This document shows positions 33,367 through 42,779 of a DNA stretch of 64,000 nt, piece after piece. The stretch is from an uncultured Lachnospiraceae bacterium (lineage in GTDB: Bacteria > Bacillota > Clostridia > Lachnospirales > Lachnospiraceae): positions 1-64,000 of the forward strand of contig CAMNTM010000003.1 in assembly GCA_946558465.1 (NCBI GenBank), written 5' to 3'. Every line of letters starts with the position of its first letter. Positions within the stretch are counted from its first letter, which is position 1. The notes below the pieces were generated by a model, which made no database searches, was not told the origin of the DNA, and saw only the letters and a program-made list of their open reading frames with translations. The translations under genes and the position numbers were made by a program.

Positions 33367-33478
33367 AAGCCATGCCTCCAATCAAAATATATTTGCTTCC
33401 CCCGGATTTTCAGAGATTGTCGTTGATTTTCATTGATTGGCCCAGATTTGCAGTTTTGACTGAAGGCGGCATTTCCGC

Positions 33479-34843
33479 CTATATCTTCAAATCGGCTTTC
33501 ACCGCATCGATCAGTGCGGCCTGCGTGGTGTCCTTTTCGGAAAGCGCCTTCATAATCCGCTCATCTATGGTTCCCTTTGTGATGATGTGCTGCACCACTA
33601 CGGTTTCGGATGCCTGCCCCTGCCGCCACAGCCTCGCCACCGTCTGCTGGTATAATTCCAGTGACCAGGTAATGCCGAACCACACAAGGGTGTTCCCTCC
33701 GCCCTGCAGGTTCAAGCCGTGTCCTGCGGATGCCGGGTGGATCAGCGCCACCGGGATCTCCCCGGCGTTCCATTTCCGGATGCTGCTGTCGGTATCCAGC
33801 CTGGAACATGGGATTTTCAGTTTCTGAAGCCGTTCCGTGATGCGTTCCAGGTCATGCCGGAACCAGTATGCCACAAGCACCGGCTTGCCGTTCGCCGCCT
33901 CGATGATGTCCTCCAGTGCGTCCAGCTTCCGCTCGTGGATGGCGACCGTCTCCCCGGCATCCGTGTAGACTGCGCCGTTTGCCATCTGCGACAGCTTCCC
34001 GGAAAGGGATGCTACATTGGCGGCTGTGATGTCCCCGTCCGGCAACTGCAGGACGAGGTCTTTCTTCAAATCCGCATACCGCGAATCCTCCTTCTCGGAA
34101 AGATACACGGTGTATCTGGAATTTATCAGCTCCGGCATCTGCAGGTGGTCAGTGGACTTCATGGAAATGGTGATGTCGGAGATTTTATCGTATATCTGTT
34201 TCTCCGCCCCCGGAAGCGGCTTGTAGGAGAACACCACCTGCCCGTTCTGCTTATCCGGCCGGAAGTAAGAAGTGCGGTACTGCCCGATGAACCTGCCAAG
34301 CCTCTCCCCCATGTCCAGCAGACGGAACTCCGCCCACAAATCCATCAGCCCGTTGCTGCTCGGCGTGCCGGTCAGCCCCACGATGCGCTTCACTTTCGGA
34401 CGGACTTTCATCAATGCCTTGAACCGCTTCGTCTGGTGGTTCTTGAAGGATGACAGTTCATCGATCACCACCATGTCGAAATCAAACGGTATGCCGCTCT
34501 CGGAAATCAGCCACTGCACGTTCTCGCGGTTGATGACGTAAATGTCCGCCTGTTTCCGGAGTGCCGACAGCCTTTCACTTTCCGTCCCGACCGCCACGCT
34601 GTATTTCAGTCCCTTCAGATGATCCCATTTTTCAATTTCCGCAGGCCACGTATGCCTTGACACCCTTAGTGGCCCGATAACAATAACCTTATGAACCTCG
34701 AAGCTGTCAAACAAAAGGTCACCCAGTGCGGTCAGCGTGATGCTCGTTTTTCCAAGTCCCATGTCCAAAAGGACTGCCGCCACGGGGTGTGTCTCAATAT
34801 AGCTGATGGCGTACTGCTGATAATCATGTGGCTCGTATCTCAT
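33479..34843 (-). CDS. SNF2-family DNA helicase
   Basis: This 454-aa protein starts at the ATG 34843 (GGAGG 8 nt upstream). The SNF2 ATPase motifs are: motif I DMGLGKTS near residue 30, DEAH-like VIDELSSFKN, motif III LTGTPSSNGLMDLW, and motifs V-VI including HPASAGHGLNLQGG and QTVARLWRQGQ. It is a compact phage form lacking accessory domains. It probably acts in replication or remodelling with the VRR-NUC protein whose gene overlaps its start by 20 nt. Confidence 0.93.
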   Translation of the reverse strand: MRYEPHDYQQYAISYIETHPVAAVLLDMGLGKTSITLTALGDLLFDSFEVHKVIVIGPLRVSRHTWPAEIEKWDHLKGLKYSVAVGTESERLSALRKQADIYVINRENVQWLISESGIPFDFDMVVIDELSSFKNHQTKRFKALMKVRPKVKRIVGLTGTPSSNGLMDLWAEFRLLDMGERLGRFIGQYRTSYFRPDKQNGQVVFSYKPLPGAEKQIYDKISDITISMKSTDHLQMPELINSRYTVYLSEKEDSRYADLKKDLVLQLPDGDITAANVASLSGKLSQMANGAVYTDAGETVAIHERKLDALEDIIEAANGKPVLVAYWFRHDLERITERLQKLKIPCSRLDTDSSIRKWNAGEIPVALIHPASAGHGLNLQGGGNTLVWFGITWSLELYQQTVARLWRQGQASETVVVQHIITKGTIDERIMKALSEKDTTQAALIDAVKADLKI

Positions 34844-35105
34844 CAATCATCCCTCCGATCTGCGACTCGTCATCCAGCACATACACTTTAAATCCCAACT
34901 GCCGCAACAGCCTGTGCCGTGCCAACTGCAGGGGGCGGGGCTTTTTCCCTGTGGCCTTGACTTCCACAAATGCCACCCTCCCACCAGGGAGAAGTGCCAA
35001 ACGGTCAGGCACCCCATCAAAACCGGGGGATGTGAACTTAACTGCCAAGCCCCCGGCGGCCTTGACTGCCGCCCTGAATTTCTGCTCTATGGTTTTCTCT
35101 CTCAT
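34824..35105 (-). CDS. VRR-NUC domain nuclease
   Basis: This 93-aa stand-alone VRR-NUC protein has the PD-(D/E)XK core GVPDRLALLPGGRVAFVEVK with catalytic Asp, Glu and Lys. Such phage proteins are structure-specific (Holliday junction-type) endonucleases. It is coupled by 4-nt overlap to the upstream gene and by 20-nt overlap to the SNF2 gene. Confidence 0.92.
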   Translation of the reverse strand: MREKTIEQKFRAAVKAAGGLAVKFTSPGFDGVPDRLALLPGGRVAFVEVKATGKKPRPLQLARHRLLRQLGFKVYVLDDESQIGGMIDEIRAT

Positions 35106-35368
35106 GCCGTTTCCTCCGATTCTGGCAGGACATATACGGTTTCGTGGTTTTTAAGGCTTTCTTCTATTTCCCCGATAATCCGTTCAGCCTGTTCCCTGCC
35201 AAAAGTCCCAATGCAGAAGGTGAATTTTTCCAATCGGGTAAAGCCTTTCCAGCCTTCTGCCTTGAAAAGATTCAGCCGGAAAAGGCTGTCATTGTATTTT
35301 TCTGCCTTGATCCCGTCGAAATGGTCAAAATTGATAATGGTAGTGCCTTTGGAATTTTTTATATACAT
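35102..35368 (-). CDS. Hypothetical phage protein
   Basis: This 88-aa protein contains MYIKNSKGTTIINFDHFDGI and a beta-rich FCIGTFGREQAERII segment. Its fold resembles small YcxB/PH-like proteins only superficially; no family is assigned. AGGAGGAG precedes the ATG. It is first in the short unit after the stem-loop at 35385-35490. Confidence 0.72.
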   Translation of the reverse strand: MYIKNSKGTTIINFDHFDGIKAEKYNDSLFRLNLFKAEGWKGFTRLEKFTFCIGTFGREQAERIIGEIEESLKNHETVYVLPESEETA

Positions 35369-35384
35369 GATTCTCCTCCTATTG

Positions 35385-35490
35385 GGGGAGAGGTCGGAGC
35401 GGTCTTGCCATAAACCTCTCTATAGAAGATTTTTAGGTAAAAAACTGCCCTAAAGGGGGTTTTATACTAAGACCTCACCGACCTCTCCCC
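35385..35490 (-). repeat. Long imperfect inverted repeat between primase and next gene
   Basis: Two 22-nt arms (35385-35406 and 35469-35490) are complementary except for three central positions, with a 62-nt loop. One arm starts right after the primase stop codon, and the other ends just before the ribosome site of the next gene. The loop holds a short CCCTTTAGGG hairpin followed by six T on the minus strand. It could be a processing/termination structure or a replication signal. Confidence 0.65.
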
Positions 35491-35491
35491 T

Positions 35492-37732
35492 TCACTCTGA
35501 AAAGTCGCTCTCCAACAGCCTCAATCCAAGAACCCACATACTGTGTTTCTTCTTCACCCGCCTGAACCCGCGCTGTTCCACGGCGTTATAAAATTCCGTA
35601 GTGCTTCTGACAAAATCGCCCACCCTCGCACAGTAAGCGCGGTATTCAGAATAAAACTTCCCCGATCCCGTTTCGTAAGGCTCCCCAAGTTCGCAGCAGT
35701 CGGCAAGGAAATGCCCAAGCCAGTCATTGTCCTGCCTGTATTTCGCTATGGCATCCTCCACGCACTTTGGAAGGGGTATCCTGAAATTGTTCCCTATGGC
35801 TTTCCTCGCGCCCTCAATAATCCACGCCATGATATAAGGCGCGGCGTTTTCTACAAGATAATCCGCATAGTTCTTCCGGTCATGTTTCCCGGTAATCTTT
35901 GCATTGAAGGGGATCACAATCAGCCTTCTCCAGATGCCGGAATCCATCGCACCCACCTTCGGCAGATGGTTGGTGTACAGCACAAGGGTATGGCTCGGCG
36001 TGAAGGAAAACGGGTCCTTATACTTTTTCTCCGCAAAAATCTCATCCGTGGAACAGAGCTGTTTGATGATGGACGTGTTCAGGCGCACACCTTCCTCCAG
36101 CTCGGATGCGATAAGCAGCCGCTTGCCCTTTGCCTCGGCAAGTTCCGGCTTTACGTTCCTCTTACATCCCATCGTCAGCGCATCCGCAGACATATTCCCG
36201 CTGTAGGTGCCAAGCACACGGGCTACGGTGTTCCAAAACGTGGATTTGCCGTTGCTTCCCTCCCCATAGGCAATAATCAGCGCCTCCATGTAGACGCGCC
36301 CCACCGCCGCCATGCCCACAATCTGCTGCACATAGTCAATCAGCTCCGAATCGCCACAAAAAATAGTGTCCAAAGAATCCAGCCACAGTTTCTCCCCTTT
36401 ATCACCAGGAGCTGCCACCGTTATTTTCGTGATATAGTCCTCCGGGCTGTGGTCACGCTTCCCCTCCAGACCGTCCGGGAGGTAATAGGTACCGTCCGGC
36501 GTGTTCAGCAGAAAGCCGTCTTTATCCAGGTCGGAAACGCTAATCTCCAGCATCGGCTTTGCCGCCTGCAGTGCCGACACCACATATTTCATGTCCCTGC
36601 GTTTCATCACGAACGCCTTATACGCCTGGGCGGACATATACGCAAGGTAGACGTCCATCTGCCCGCCGCTGATCTTCTTTTCCAGTGCCTTGCCGCCGGA
36701 GGTGATGGCATCCTCTGAAATGCCGGTGTCCATAAGCGCCTGTTTTGTCCGGGCGATTTCATCCTTGGCATCCGCAAGCTGCAGGTCGAGGAACTCCTCC
36801 GCCGCGCCCACTGCCTGCTGCTTGGACTCCACCCAATACTGGCCGCAGAAACGCAAATAGTCTGTGGCCGCCGTATACCGAAGCTCCACGCCGTATTCCC
36901 TGGTCAGCACCTTTGCTTGCCCGATATCGGAATAGTCCCCCGGCTTCAGCGATTCCCGCCCGAACTCGTCATTATAAGCATCCGGCGCCACATAGCCCTC
37001 CTGCCCCTGCACCTTCTCCGCAAAGCGGCAGGCGCTCTGCCAGATCATGGCAAGCTCCGCATCCTCCAGGGGCGGATTGCACTTCGCCGCCTCCTCCATG
37101 AAAATCTCATGCGCCCGCTCCGTCGCGCCGTACCGCTTTACCACGCGCCCCGCAAAATGGGACATGGTGGCGTTCCTCTGCCCCTGCGGTATCTCCCTGC
37201 CGCCCTGCGGCTTCACGATGCAGTCGATGGTGATCTCGCCCTCGTGCCACAGGATGGAGTCTGCCGGATGCCCGAAAATGAACCGGGCGGAATCCAGCGC
37301 CTTGGCATCAAAGAACGGAAACTTCTGCTGTATGGCTTTCTTCAGAGCCGCACACGCTTCCCCGTCCGTGACCGGGTCATGCGGGAAGTACACATGGAAC
37401 CTCGGCCTTGCGGACTTCCCCTCCTTCGGCTTCATGTTATTGCGGCTGGGCACCACAACAAACGCCACATCCTTCCCGATCTTCCCTTCCAGGTCTTCCG
37501 GATGAATCCAGTCCGCCGGATTGTCGGAATGGCCGTTGTCGCAGTCCATCACGTCCACATCGCAGGAGAGGAAATTATCCCCGCTCCTGCGGCAGCCCTT
37601 GAATTCCGTGCACACATGGTCGAACGCCGCCACCTCCATGCAGTCATCCTCATTGTCAATGACGCGCCTGTTGGGATAAAGGCTGTTCTTTGCGTTCCCC
37701 CTGCAGTTCGCCGTGTAAAATGTCATTTTCAA
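35492..37732 (-). CDS. Phage primase-helicase (AEP primase plus D5/SF3 helicase)
   Basis: The protein has about 746 aa. The N-terminal part holds an archaeo-eukaryotic-type primase-like region with the acidic CDVDVMDCDNG block and RPRFHVYF. A D5_N region occurs near residues 360-460. The SF3 helicase Walker A is YGEGSNGKST near residue 487, followed by LLIASELEEG and LVLYTNHLPKVG. It initiates and drives phage DNA replication. Start: TTG at 37732 overlaps the previous stop (TTGA) 10 nt after GGAGG; ATG 37726 is the alternative. Confidence 0.92.
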   Translation of the reverse strand: MKMTFYTANCRGNAKNSLYPNRRVIDNEDDCMEVAAFDHVCTEFKGCRRSGDNFLSCDVDVMDCDNGHSDNPADWIHPEDLEGKIGKDVAFVVVPSRNNMKPKEGKSARPRFHVYFPHDPVTDGEACAALKKAIQQKFPFFDAKALDSARFIFGHPADSILWHEGEITIDCIVKPQGGREIPQGQRNATMSHFAGRVVKRYGATERAHEIFMEEAAKCNPPLEDAELAMIWQSACRFAEKVQGQEGYVAPDAYNDEFGRESLKPGDYSDIGQAKVLTREYGVELRYTAATDYLRFCGQYWVESKQQAVGAAEEFLDLQLADAKDEIARTKQALMDTGISEDAITSGGKALEKKISGGQMDVYLAYMSAQAYKAFVMKRRDMKYVVSALQAAKPMLEISVSDLDKDGFLLNTPDGTYYLPDGLEGKRDHSPEDYITKITVAAPGDKGEKLWLDSLDTIFCGDSELIDYVQQIVGMAAVGRVYMEALIIAYGEGSNGKSTFWNTVARVLGTYSGNMSADALTMGCKRNVKPELAEAKGKRLLIASELEEGVRLNTSIIKQLCSTDEIFAEKKYKDPFSFTPSHTLVLYTNHLPKVGAMDSGIWRRLIVIPFNAKITGKHDRKNYADYLVENAAPYIMAWIIEGARKAIGNNFRIPLPKCVEDAIAKYRQDNDWLGHFLADCCELGEPYETGSGKFYSEYRAYCARVGDFVRSTTEFYNAVEQRGFRRVKKKHSMWVLGLRLLESDFSE

Positions 37733-38160
37733 GATAATCCAACCTCCTCACAATTTTCTGTGAAATAACGGACCGGCATATCCCGCTTTTCCGCCTTCTC
37801 GATTTCCGCCGCCATCCCCGTGGATATGGTGCTGCCGAACACCCATAGCTGCTCGCATTTCCCCAAAAGCACCATACCCATGAACATGCCGATTGCCCGC
37901 TCCGCCGGCTTCCCGTCATCCAGAAACTGCGGAAAGAGCAGGTGCGGGGCGAACGGGATCACGCCGTTCTTTACCGCAAACCTGCTGTACCGCCTCGCTT
38001 TCTGCGTGTTGCCTGACCTGTCCCCGGCAAACGGGGAGCATATATAGACAAGCGGCCGGTATGCCCGCTTCGCCGCCCTTTCCTCCTTCCTGATGCCCGA
38101 TAACGCCGCATGGCTCGTCGGGTCGCTGTATCCCTCGCTGTTATATCTGCTGATTCCCAT
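37729..38160 (-). CDS. DUF4406/deoxyribosyltransferase-like protein
   Basis: This 143-aa protein starts at 38160 (GGAGG 8 nt upstream). A Rossmann-like core PLVYICSPFAGDRSGNTQKA, then a FAPHLLFPQFLDD block and the GSTISTGMAAEIEKA helix match the nucleoside 2-deoxyribosyltransferase-like DUF4406/DUF7768 families. It could modify or sense nucleotides; activity unproven. It is coupled to the primase gene. Confidence 0.82.
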   Translation of the reverse strand: MGISRYNSEGYSDPTSHAALSGIRKEERAAKRAYRPLVYICSPFAGDRSGNTQKARRYSRFAVKNGVIPFAPHLLFPQFLDDGKPAERAIGMFMGMVLLGKCEQLWVFGSTISTGMAAEIEKAEKRDMPVRYFTENCEEVGLS

Positions 38161-38332
38161 CAACCATACCTCCATTCTGCCCGCGCTGTTCTTTCCGGAC
38201 TGTGTCCGCAGGCTTGTAAAACGGGCAGTCCCTCCCGCCAAAGTCATTGTCCTTTAAGCAGGTGCAGACGCCGCCCCTGTTTGCGAAACAGTCGCCGTGC
38301 GCCCTGCACCCCTGCATTGCCGCTCTGCTCAT
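38141..38332 (-). CDS. Small Cys-rich phage protein
   Basis: This 63-aa protein has five cysteines in a zinc-finger-like arrangement (GCRAHGDCFANRGGVCTCL and DCPFYKP). AGGAGG is upstream, and it overlaps both neighbours. It recurs in Firmicutes replication modules; function unknown. Confidence 0.78.
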   Translation of the reverse strand: MSRAAMQGCRAHGDCFANRGGVCTCLKDNDFGGRDCPFYKPADTVRKEQRGQNGGMVDGNQQI

Positions 38333-38661
38333 CCCTTTCCGCCTCCTGAAATCAATCTGATATTACCCTCCATCCTTCTGCGGAGGACTTCCGTTTTGTT
38401 AAACTGCGCCCTCCAGTGCCTCCGCTCCGGGGAATCCGCAGGAAGCGCCTCTTCTGTTTCTCTGTATATATCGCAAAGAGCCTTATACCCGTTCGCCAGC
38501 TCCCGCAGTTCCGAAAGCAGCTCCTCCCTTGCTTCATCGGAGCAGTATGAATTGATGAGCCTTGCGGCTTTCCTCATCGCCGGCATTTTGCAGGGGAAGA
38601 ACGCCTCCACAATAAGCTCCATGCATCCAGTCCCGTATTCAATCCGCAGCCGTTCCATCAT
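38329..38661 (-). CDS. Hypothetical phage protein
   Basis: This 110-aa helical protein starts at ATG 38661 (AGGGGG upstream; ATG 38658 also possible). Sequence features are a Cys in TGCMELIVEAFFPCKMPA and a charged helix EEALPADSPERRHWRAQF. No recognised family. It overlaps the Cys-rich gene by 4 nt. Confidence 0.72.
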   Translation of the reverse strand: MMERLRIEYGTGCMELIVEAFFPCKMPAMRKAARLINSYCSDEAREELLSELRELANGYKALCDIYRETEEALPADSPERRHWRAQFNKTEVLRRRMEGNIRLISGGGKG

Positions 38662-38672
38662 GCACCCCCTGC

Positions 38673-40607
38673 CTAATCCTTCTGGTAAAACGAACACTCG
38701 TAACCATCCGCCCGGAGCAGTAAACCTTTCGCCCAGGGCGGCGTCCTTCCCATCTGTTCACAGACGGCAGGAAGGAACATCCTCCTATCCGCCTCGATAA
38801 TGATCTCATCATGTACATGAGCCACAATCGCACAGTTCTTAAGCGTCCGCATGGCATAGCAGAGGATATCCCGGCTGACCGCCTGGACAATGTTTTCCAC
38901 AAACTTGGGGCCGTAGCTTTCCAGCCGCTCCCATTTCTTCGTGCCGCCCATGCCCATGTAAGTGACGGACTCCCCGCCAAACCGGTTCTCGCCAATCCTC
39001 GGTTTCACATAGGCAAGCCGCCTTCCGGAGAAAAGCGTGATGAACAGCATCCCGCTCTGGTAATCAAAGCGGAGGCCGTGTGTTTCTGTTGGCACTCTCT
39101 TTTTGATGCATTCCTTCACTGCACGGTCGACCGCCCACCAGAACTCCGTGATGCTTGGGTTGGAATCCCGCCATGCCGACACAAGCGGCTGCAGTTCTTC
39201 TTCCGCAAGCCCCATCTCCAGCGCGCCCATGGATTTCAATGCCCCGACTGATCCGCCATAGCCGAGGGCCAGTTCTGCAATCTTCCCTTTCTGCCGCAGA
39301 TGCCCGTTCACGCCGTGCTTTTCCACCGGCACATGGAACATCTGGCTTGCCGAGGCGCAGTAAATGTCACCGCCTCCCTCGAACACCCTAAGACGCCACC
39401 GCTCCCCGGCAATCCAGGCAATCACCCTTGCCTCGATAGCGGAAAAATCCGCCACAATGAACTTCCTTCCATCCTGCGGCACAAAAGCCGTGCGGATGAG
39501 CTGCGATAGCGTATCCGGGATATCCTCATAGAGCATGGCAAGGGCATCGAAATCCCCGGCTTTCACAAGTTCCCGCGCCTGCGCCAAATCCGGGATATGG
39601 TTCTGGGGCAGATTCTGCAACTGAATAATCCGGCCGGAGAACCGCCCCGTCCTGTTGGCTCCGTAGAATTGAAACATCCCGTGCGCACGGCTGTCCGCAC
39701 ACACCGCATTCTCCATTGCCTGGTATTTCTTCACGGAGGATTTGGCAAGCTGCTGCCGCAGGGTCAGCACAGTTCTTAATGGCTCCGGCGCCTCCTGCAG
39801 AAGCCCCGCCACCGCTTTTTTATCCAATGAATCTATTTCCATCCCGTTCTCCAAAAGCCACTGCTTCATCTGCTGCACGGAATTTGGGTTCTCCAGTTCC
39901 GTCAGTTCCTGCATGGCTGCCGACAGCTCTGACTTGGATCGCCCATCCATGGCGATTGCATTCCTGACCATTTCCATATCCACCCCGATGCCCCGGTCGT
40001 TGATCTCCTGGTCCTGCCAGTATTCCTCCCACACAAAATCCGGGACCGGGAACTTGGCAAGCCTCTGCTGTATCTGCATTTCCGCTTCCACATCGCGCAG
40101 GTTATAGGCTTTGAACCGCCCCCACTTTTCCCTGTCATGCTCCGGCAGGTTCCGTGTCCGACCGCCGTTCGCCTTGGTCGGCTTGCAGGGGACACAGAAA
40201 TACCGGATCAGGTCTTTCCCTTCCGACAGCTTCTGCTTTTCCAGCCCAAGCACCGCGCCCACATTTTCCAAAGACAGCGGAAGGCCAAGCGTGGCAGACC
40301 AGACCATGGAGCATTTCCACGATTCCGGCTCCAGCCATTCCCCAAGGTAATTTGATAAGCACACCCTCTCGAACATGGCATTGAACGCCCACTTGGTGAC
40401 AGACTCATCTGAGAGCGCCGCCAGGATATCCGCAGGGATGTTTTCTCCCTGGCATAGATCAACCACCCGTACTTCCCCGCCATCCACGCTGTATCCGAAA
40501 AGCAGGATTTCAAAATTCGGCGAGGAAGAATATCTGTAAACGCCGCATTTGGACAAATCCACATCGCTGTACGTCTCAATATCAATACTGATACACCTCA
40601 ATTCCAC
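38673..40607 (-). CDS. Phage DNA polymerase, family A
   Basis: The protein has about 644 aa. It has a 3'-5' exonuclease domain with motif SIDIETYS at the N-terminus, and polymerase motif A in DFSAIEARVIAWIAG. Motif B occupies the RQKGKIAELALGYGGSVGAL stretch, with fewer canonical residues than in Pol I, and motif C is VHDEIIIEAD. This is a replicative Pol I-like enzyme of siphophage type. The GTG at 40607 is only 3 nt from AAGGAG; a TTG at 40601 has better spacing. Confidence 0.93.
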   Translation of the reverse strand: MELRCISIDIETYSDVDLSKCGVYRYSSSPNFEILLFGYSVDGGEVRVVDLCQGENIPADILAALSDESVTKWAFNAMFERVCLSNYLGEWLEPESWKCSMVWSATLGLPLSLENVGAVLGLEKQKLSEGKDLIRYFCVPCKPTKANGGRTRNLPEHDREKWGRFKAYNLRDVEAEMQIQQRLAKFPVPDFVWEEYWQDQEINDRGIGVDMEMVRNAIAMDGRSKSELSAAMQELTELENPNSVQQMKQWLLENGMEIDSLDKKAVAGLLQEAPEPLRTVLTLRQQLAKSSVKKYQAMENAVCADSRAHGMFQFYGANRTGRFSGRIIQLQNLPQNHIPDLAQARELVKAGDFDALAMLYEDIPDTLSQLIRTAFVPQDGRKFIVADFSAIEARVIAWIAGERWRLRVFEGGGDIYCASASQMFHVPVEKHGVNGHLRQKGKIAELALGYGGSVGALKSMGALEMGLAEEELQPLVSAWRDSNPSITEFWWAVDRAVKECIKKRVPTETHGLRFDYQSGMLFITLFSGRRLAYVKPRIGENRFGGESVTYMGMGGTKKWERLESYGPKFVENIVQAVSRDILCYAMRTLKNCAIVAHVHDEIIIEADRRMFLPAVCEQMGRTPPWAKGLLLRADGYECSFYQKD

Positions 40608-40691
40608 CAGCTCCTTTCACCGCCTTAAGGGCGGCAGGGAAAAGGCAGAAGCCCATTCCCCACCACCCGGTGGCTGTATCTCATTATGCTG

Positions 40692-41264
40692 TTAAGACAA
40701 GAAATCCTCCTCGTCCCCGACTTCATCCGCAAAGTCATCCTCCGCACGGGACCTGCCGCCAAGCGGCTCCCCGTCACGGATCTTCTGTAAATTGTTCAGC
40801 CCGCAGGCAATACCCTTATTACCATTGCTGTTGAAAGCGTAGAAATTGATGCTCGCCCTGCCGTACACGCCGCTGTACACCTCGGAATGATCCAAAATCG
40901 GCTGGCGATCTGCATCCACAATCCCCGGAGCCGTGGAGCTGTTGGCATTGACAAAATAGGAATCCGCATAGGCTTCATCATCCGGGCGCTCCACGTCCCC
41001 GTCACGCAGCGGGGTTTTCAGAACGGAAAGGGCAGGGACGCTCCTGCCGTTCCCCTTCAGCTTCGCCTCACCCTCACGGTATGCAGCCTTGATGGCTTCC
41101 TCAATCTTTGCAATGGTTTTCTTATCCGACTTGGGGATAATGAGGGAAACGGAGAACTTCGGCGTGCCGCCGTTAATTGCCTTCGCTTCCCATGCGTTGC
41201 AGTAACTCCACCGGGTATTCGGACCGGTGATCACTTTCGTTGGATTGTTGGCTGTGTTTGACAT
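40692..41264 (-). CDS. Phage ssDNA-binding protein (DUF2815)
   Basis: This 190-aa protein has the DUF2815 pattern: RWSYCNAWEAKAINGGTPKF, SVSLIIPKSDKKT and a YSGVYGRASINFYAFN block. The C-terminus is acidic (DDFADEVGDEEDFLS), as in other single-strand binding proteins. It lies between the DUF2800 gene and the polymerase, the conserved order of this replication module. Confidence 0.9.
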   Translation of the reverse strand: MSNTANNPTKVITGPNTRWSYCNAWEAKAINGGTPKFSVSLIIPKSDKKTIAKIEEAIKAAYREGEAKLKGNGRSVPALSVLKTPLRDGDVERPDDEAYADSYFVNANSSTAPGIVDADRQPILDHSEVYSGVYGRASINFYAFNSNGNKGIACGLNNLQKIRDGEPLGGRSRAEDDFADEVGDEEDFLS

Positions 41265-41280
41265 ATGATTTTCCTCCTGA

Positions 41281-42402
41281 CTAATCTTCCTTGAAATCTT
41301 CCTGCGCCGTGTTCATCTCCGGCCGCTTGTCGCTCTCCGGGACTAACGCAGGCTTGCCCTGCGGCTTCTCCACAAGGCCCTTTAAAATCTCCGCAAACTT
41401 CTTCTTGCCGAGCAGTTTCTCCATGGCGGTAATTCCAAGCAGTTTTGGCTCATACGGGTCGAAGCCCGCCTTCTTCACAGTATCCGCCACCGCATCCTCG
41501 TCCGTGTACTTCCGGTTGGAACGTCCCTCAACGACTTTAAATCCGGCATACTTCACACCGCTTAACGCCTGCTGCAATGCGAACTCCTTCACGTCTGCCG
41601 CCCATGATGCCAGCTCATCCGCTTTCACGAGGATCGCCGCGATCTCGTCATCCTCCAGCGTGGCGGGCATCTCAAAATCATACTTCGCAAGTTCCAGGTT
41701 GTACTCCGCCCGCTTCCTGCAGACCGCCTTCGCCTTGCAGAACCGGCAGTGTTCCCCTGCGCAGAACTCACCCTCCCCAGCATAGGCCAGTTTCGCTTTC
41801 TCCTTAAGTTCTCCCTCCGCCCACTGGAGAAGGTCATCCTTTGCCATGGCATACACGCTGACATTCTCCCGGCGCGGCTGGTAGATCGCCATGCGGACGG
41901 TGTCAATGTCATAGATGCCGTCGAACAGCTCCAATGCGCCCAGGGCATACAGCATCATCTGCGGGTTCCCCTCGGCGGAAACCTCCACGCCCTTGCCGTG
42001 CTTGTAGTCGATAATATACAGTGTCCCGTCTGCGATAATCACACAGTCGCCAGTGCCGAAACCCTCCTCCACATACCGGGAGAAGTCCAGCCGCTGCTCG
42101 ATCAGCACCACCGGGTCTCTGCAGGTCTTCTTTGCTTCTTCCACAAGGGAAAGGACATACTCCGCATACCCGCAGGCACATTCCTCCATCTCCTCATCAT
42201 AGAAGGCAAGCCCCTCTGTCGGGTCTTTGGTCTCCATGCCGAGGGACAGCTTCAGCTTGTGTTCGCACAGGCTGTGGGCGTCGGTGCCCTGCTGTGCGTA
42301 TTCACTGCCCGTATCCTCATAATTTTCGCAGAGCCTTGCCGACGGCGGGCAGGCAAGCCACCGGTGGCTGGAGGACGCTGACAATAAAGCGTGTCTTCCC
42401 AT
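41281..42402 (-). CDS. DUF2800 protein, Cas4/RecB-like nuclease
   Basis: This 373-aa protein starts at ATG 42402 with GGAGG 7 nt upstream. The PD-(D/E)XK core is visible as GTGDCVIIADGTLYIIDYKHGKG, followed by a QMMLYALGAL helix. C-terminal to it the Cys cluster CAGEHCRFCKAKAVC suggests an iron-sulfur motif of the Cas4/AddB kind. It probably processes DNA ends with the neighbouring ssDNA-binding protein. The start overlaps the previous stop by one base. Confidence 0.9.
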   Translation of the reverse strand: MGRHALLSASSSHRWLACPPSARLCENYEDTGSEYAQQGTDAHSLCEHKLKLSLGMETKDPTEGLAFYDEEMEECACGYAEYVLSLVEEAKKTCRDPVVLIEQRLDFSRYVEEGFGTGDCVIIADGTLYIIDYKHGKGVEVSAEGNPQMMLYALGALELFDGIYDIDTVRMAIYQPRRENVSVYAMAKDDLLQWAEGELKEKAKLAYAGEGEFCAGEHCRFCKAKAVCRKRAEYNLELAKYDFEMPATLEDDEIAAILVKADELASWAADVKEFALQQALSGVKYAGFKVVEGRSNRKYTDEDAVADTVKKAGFDPYEPKLLGITAMEKLLGKKKFAEILKGLVEKPQGKPALVPESDKRPEMNTAQEDFKED

Positions 42403-42779
42403 CACAGCACCTCCGCTTCCGCCAGCAGCGCCGCATATTCCGCCGGGTCGATCTCCGACAGCTTATCCGCACCGTGCTTTGCAAGCAGCTCCCTCACTTC
42501 CTCCGTGTGTCCGGAGCGGGACTTCTCCGCCAGCACTGCACGGACTTCCTCCAGCGTCAGTGGCTTCTCCTCCTGCTTTGCCGCAGGCTTCACATCCTTC
42601 TTCGCCGTGTTCTTTGCGACACCCTTCCCGGTTTTTCCCGCTTTCTCCGACTCCTTTGTGGTCGTCAGCTCCGCCTCCGCCGCACCATTGTCCGCCACCG
42701 CATCCGCAACGGCCTGCAGGCTGTCTGCAAGGGAGCGCAGATCCCTGATGACATCAAGCAGTAACTTCACTTTTCCCAT
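42402..42779 (-). CDS. Hypothetical phage early protein with SAP/Rho-N-like C-terminus
   Basis: This 125-aa protein starts at 42779 (AAGGAGG upstream). The N-terminal helix precedes a Lys/Ala/Glu-rich linker. The C-terminal helical repeat (LTLEEVRAVLAEKSRSG ... LLAKHGADKLSEID) resembles SAP/Rho-N-type folds. Relatives are often misannotated as rRNA biogenesis protein rrp5. It may bind nucleic acid. Confidence 0.75.
   Translation of the reverse strand: MGKVKLLLDVIRDLRSLADSLQAVADAVADNGAAEAELTTTKESEKAGKTGKGVAKNTAKKDVKPAAKQEEKPLTLEEVRAVLAEKSRSGHTEEVRELLAKHGADKLSEIDPAEYAALLAEAEVL

Noticed and set aside
35543-36718. 391-codon plus-strand open frame opposite the primase-helicase
   Set aside because: Antisense to the D5/SF3 helicase motifs; His/Arg-rich composition typical of a reverse-strand shadow in GC-rich DNA.
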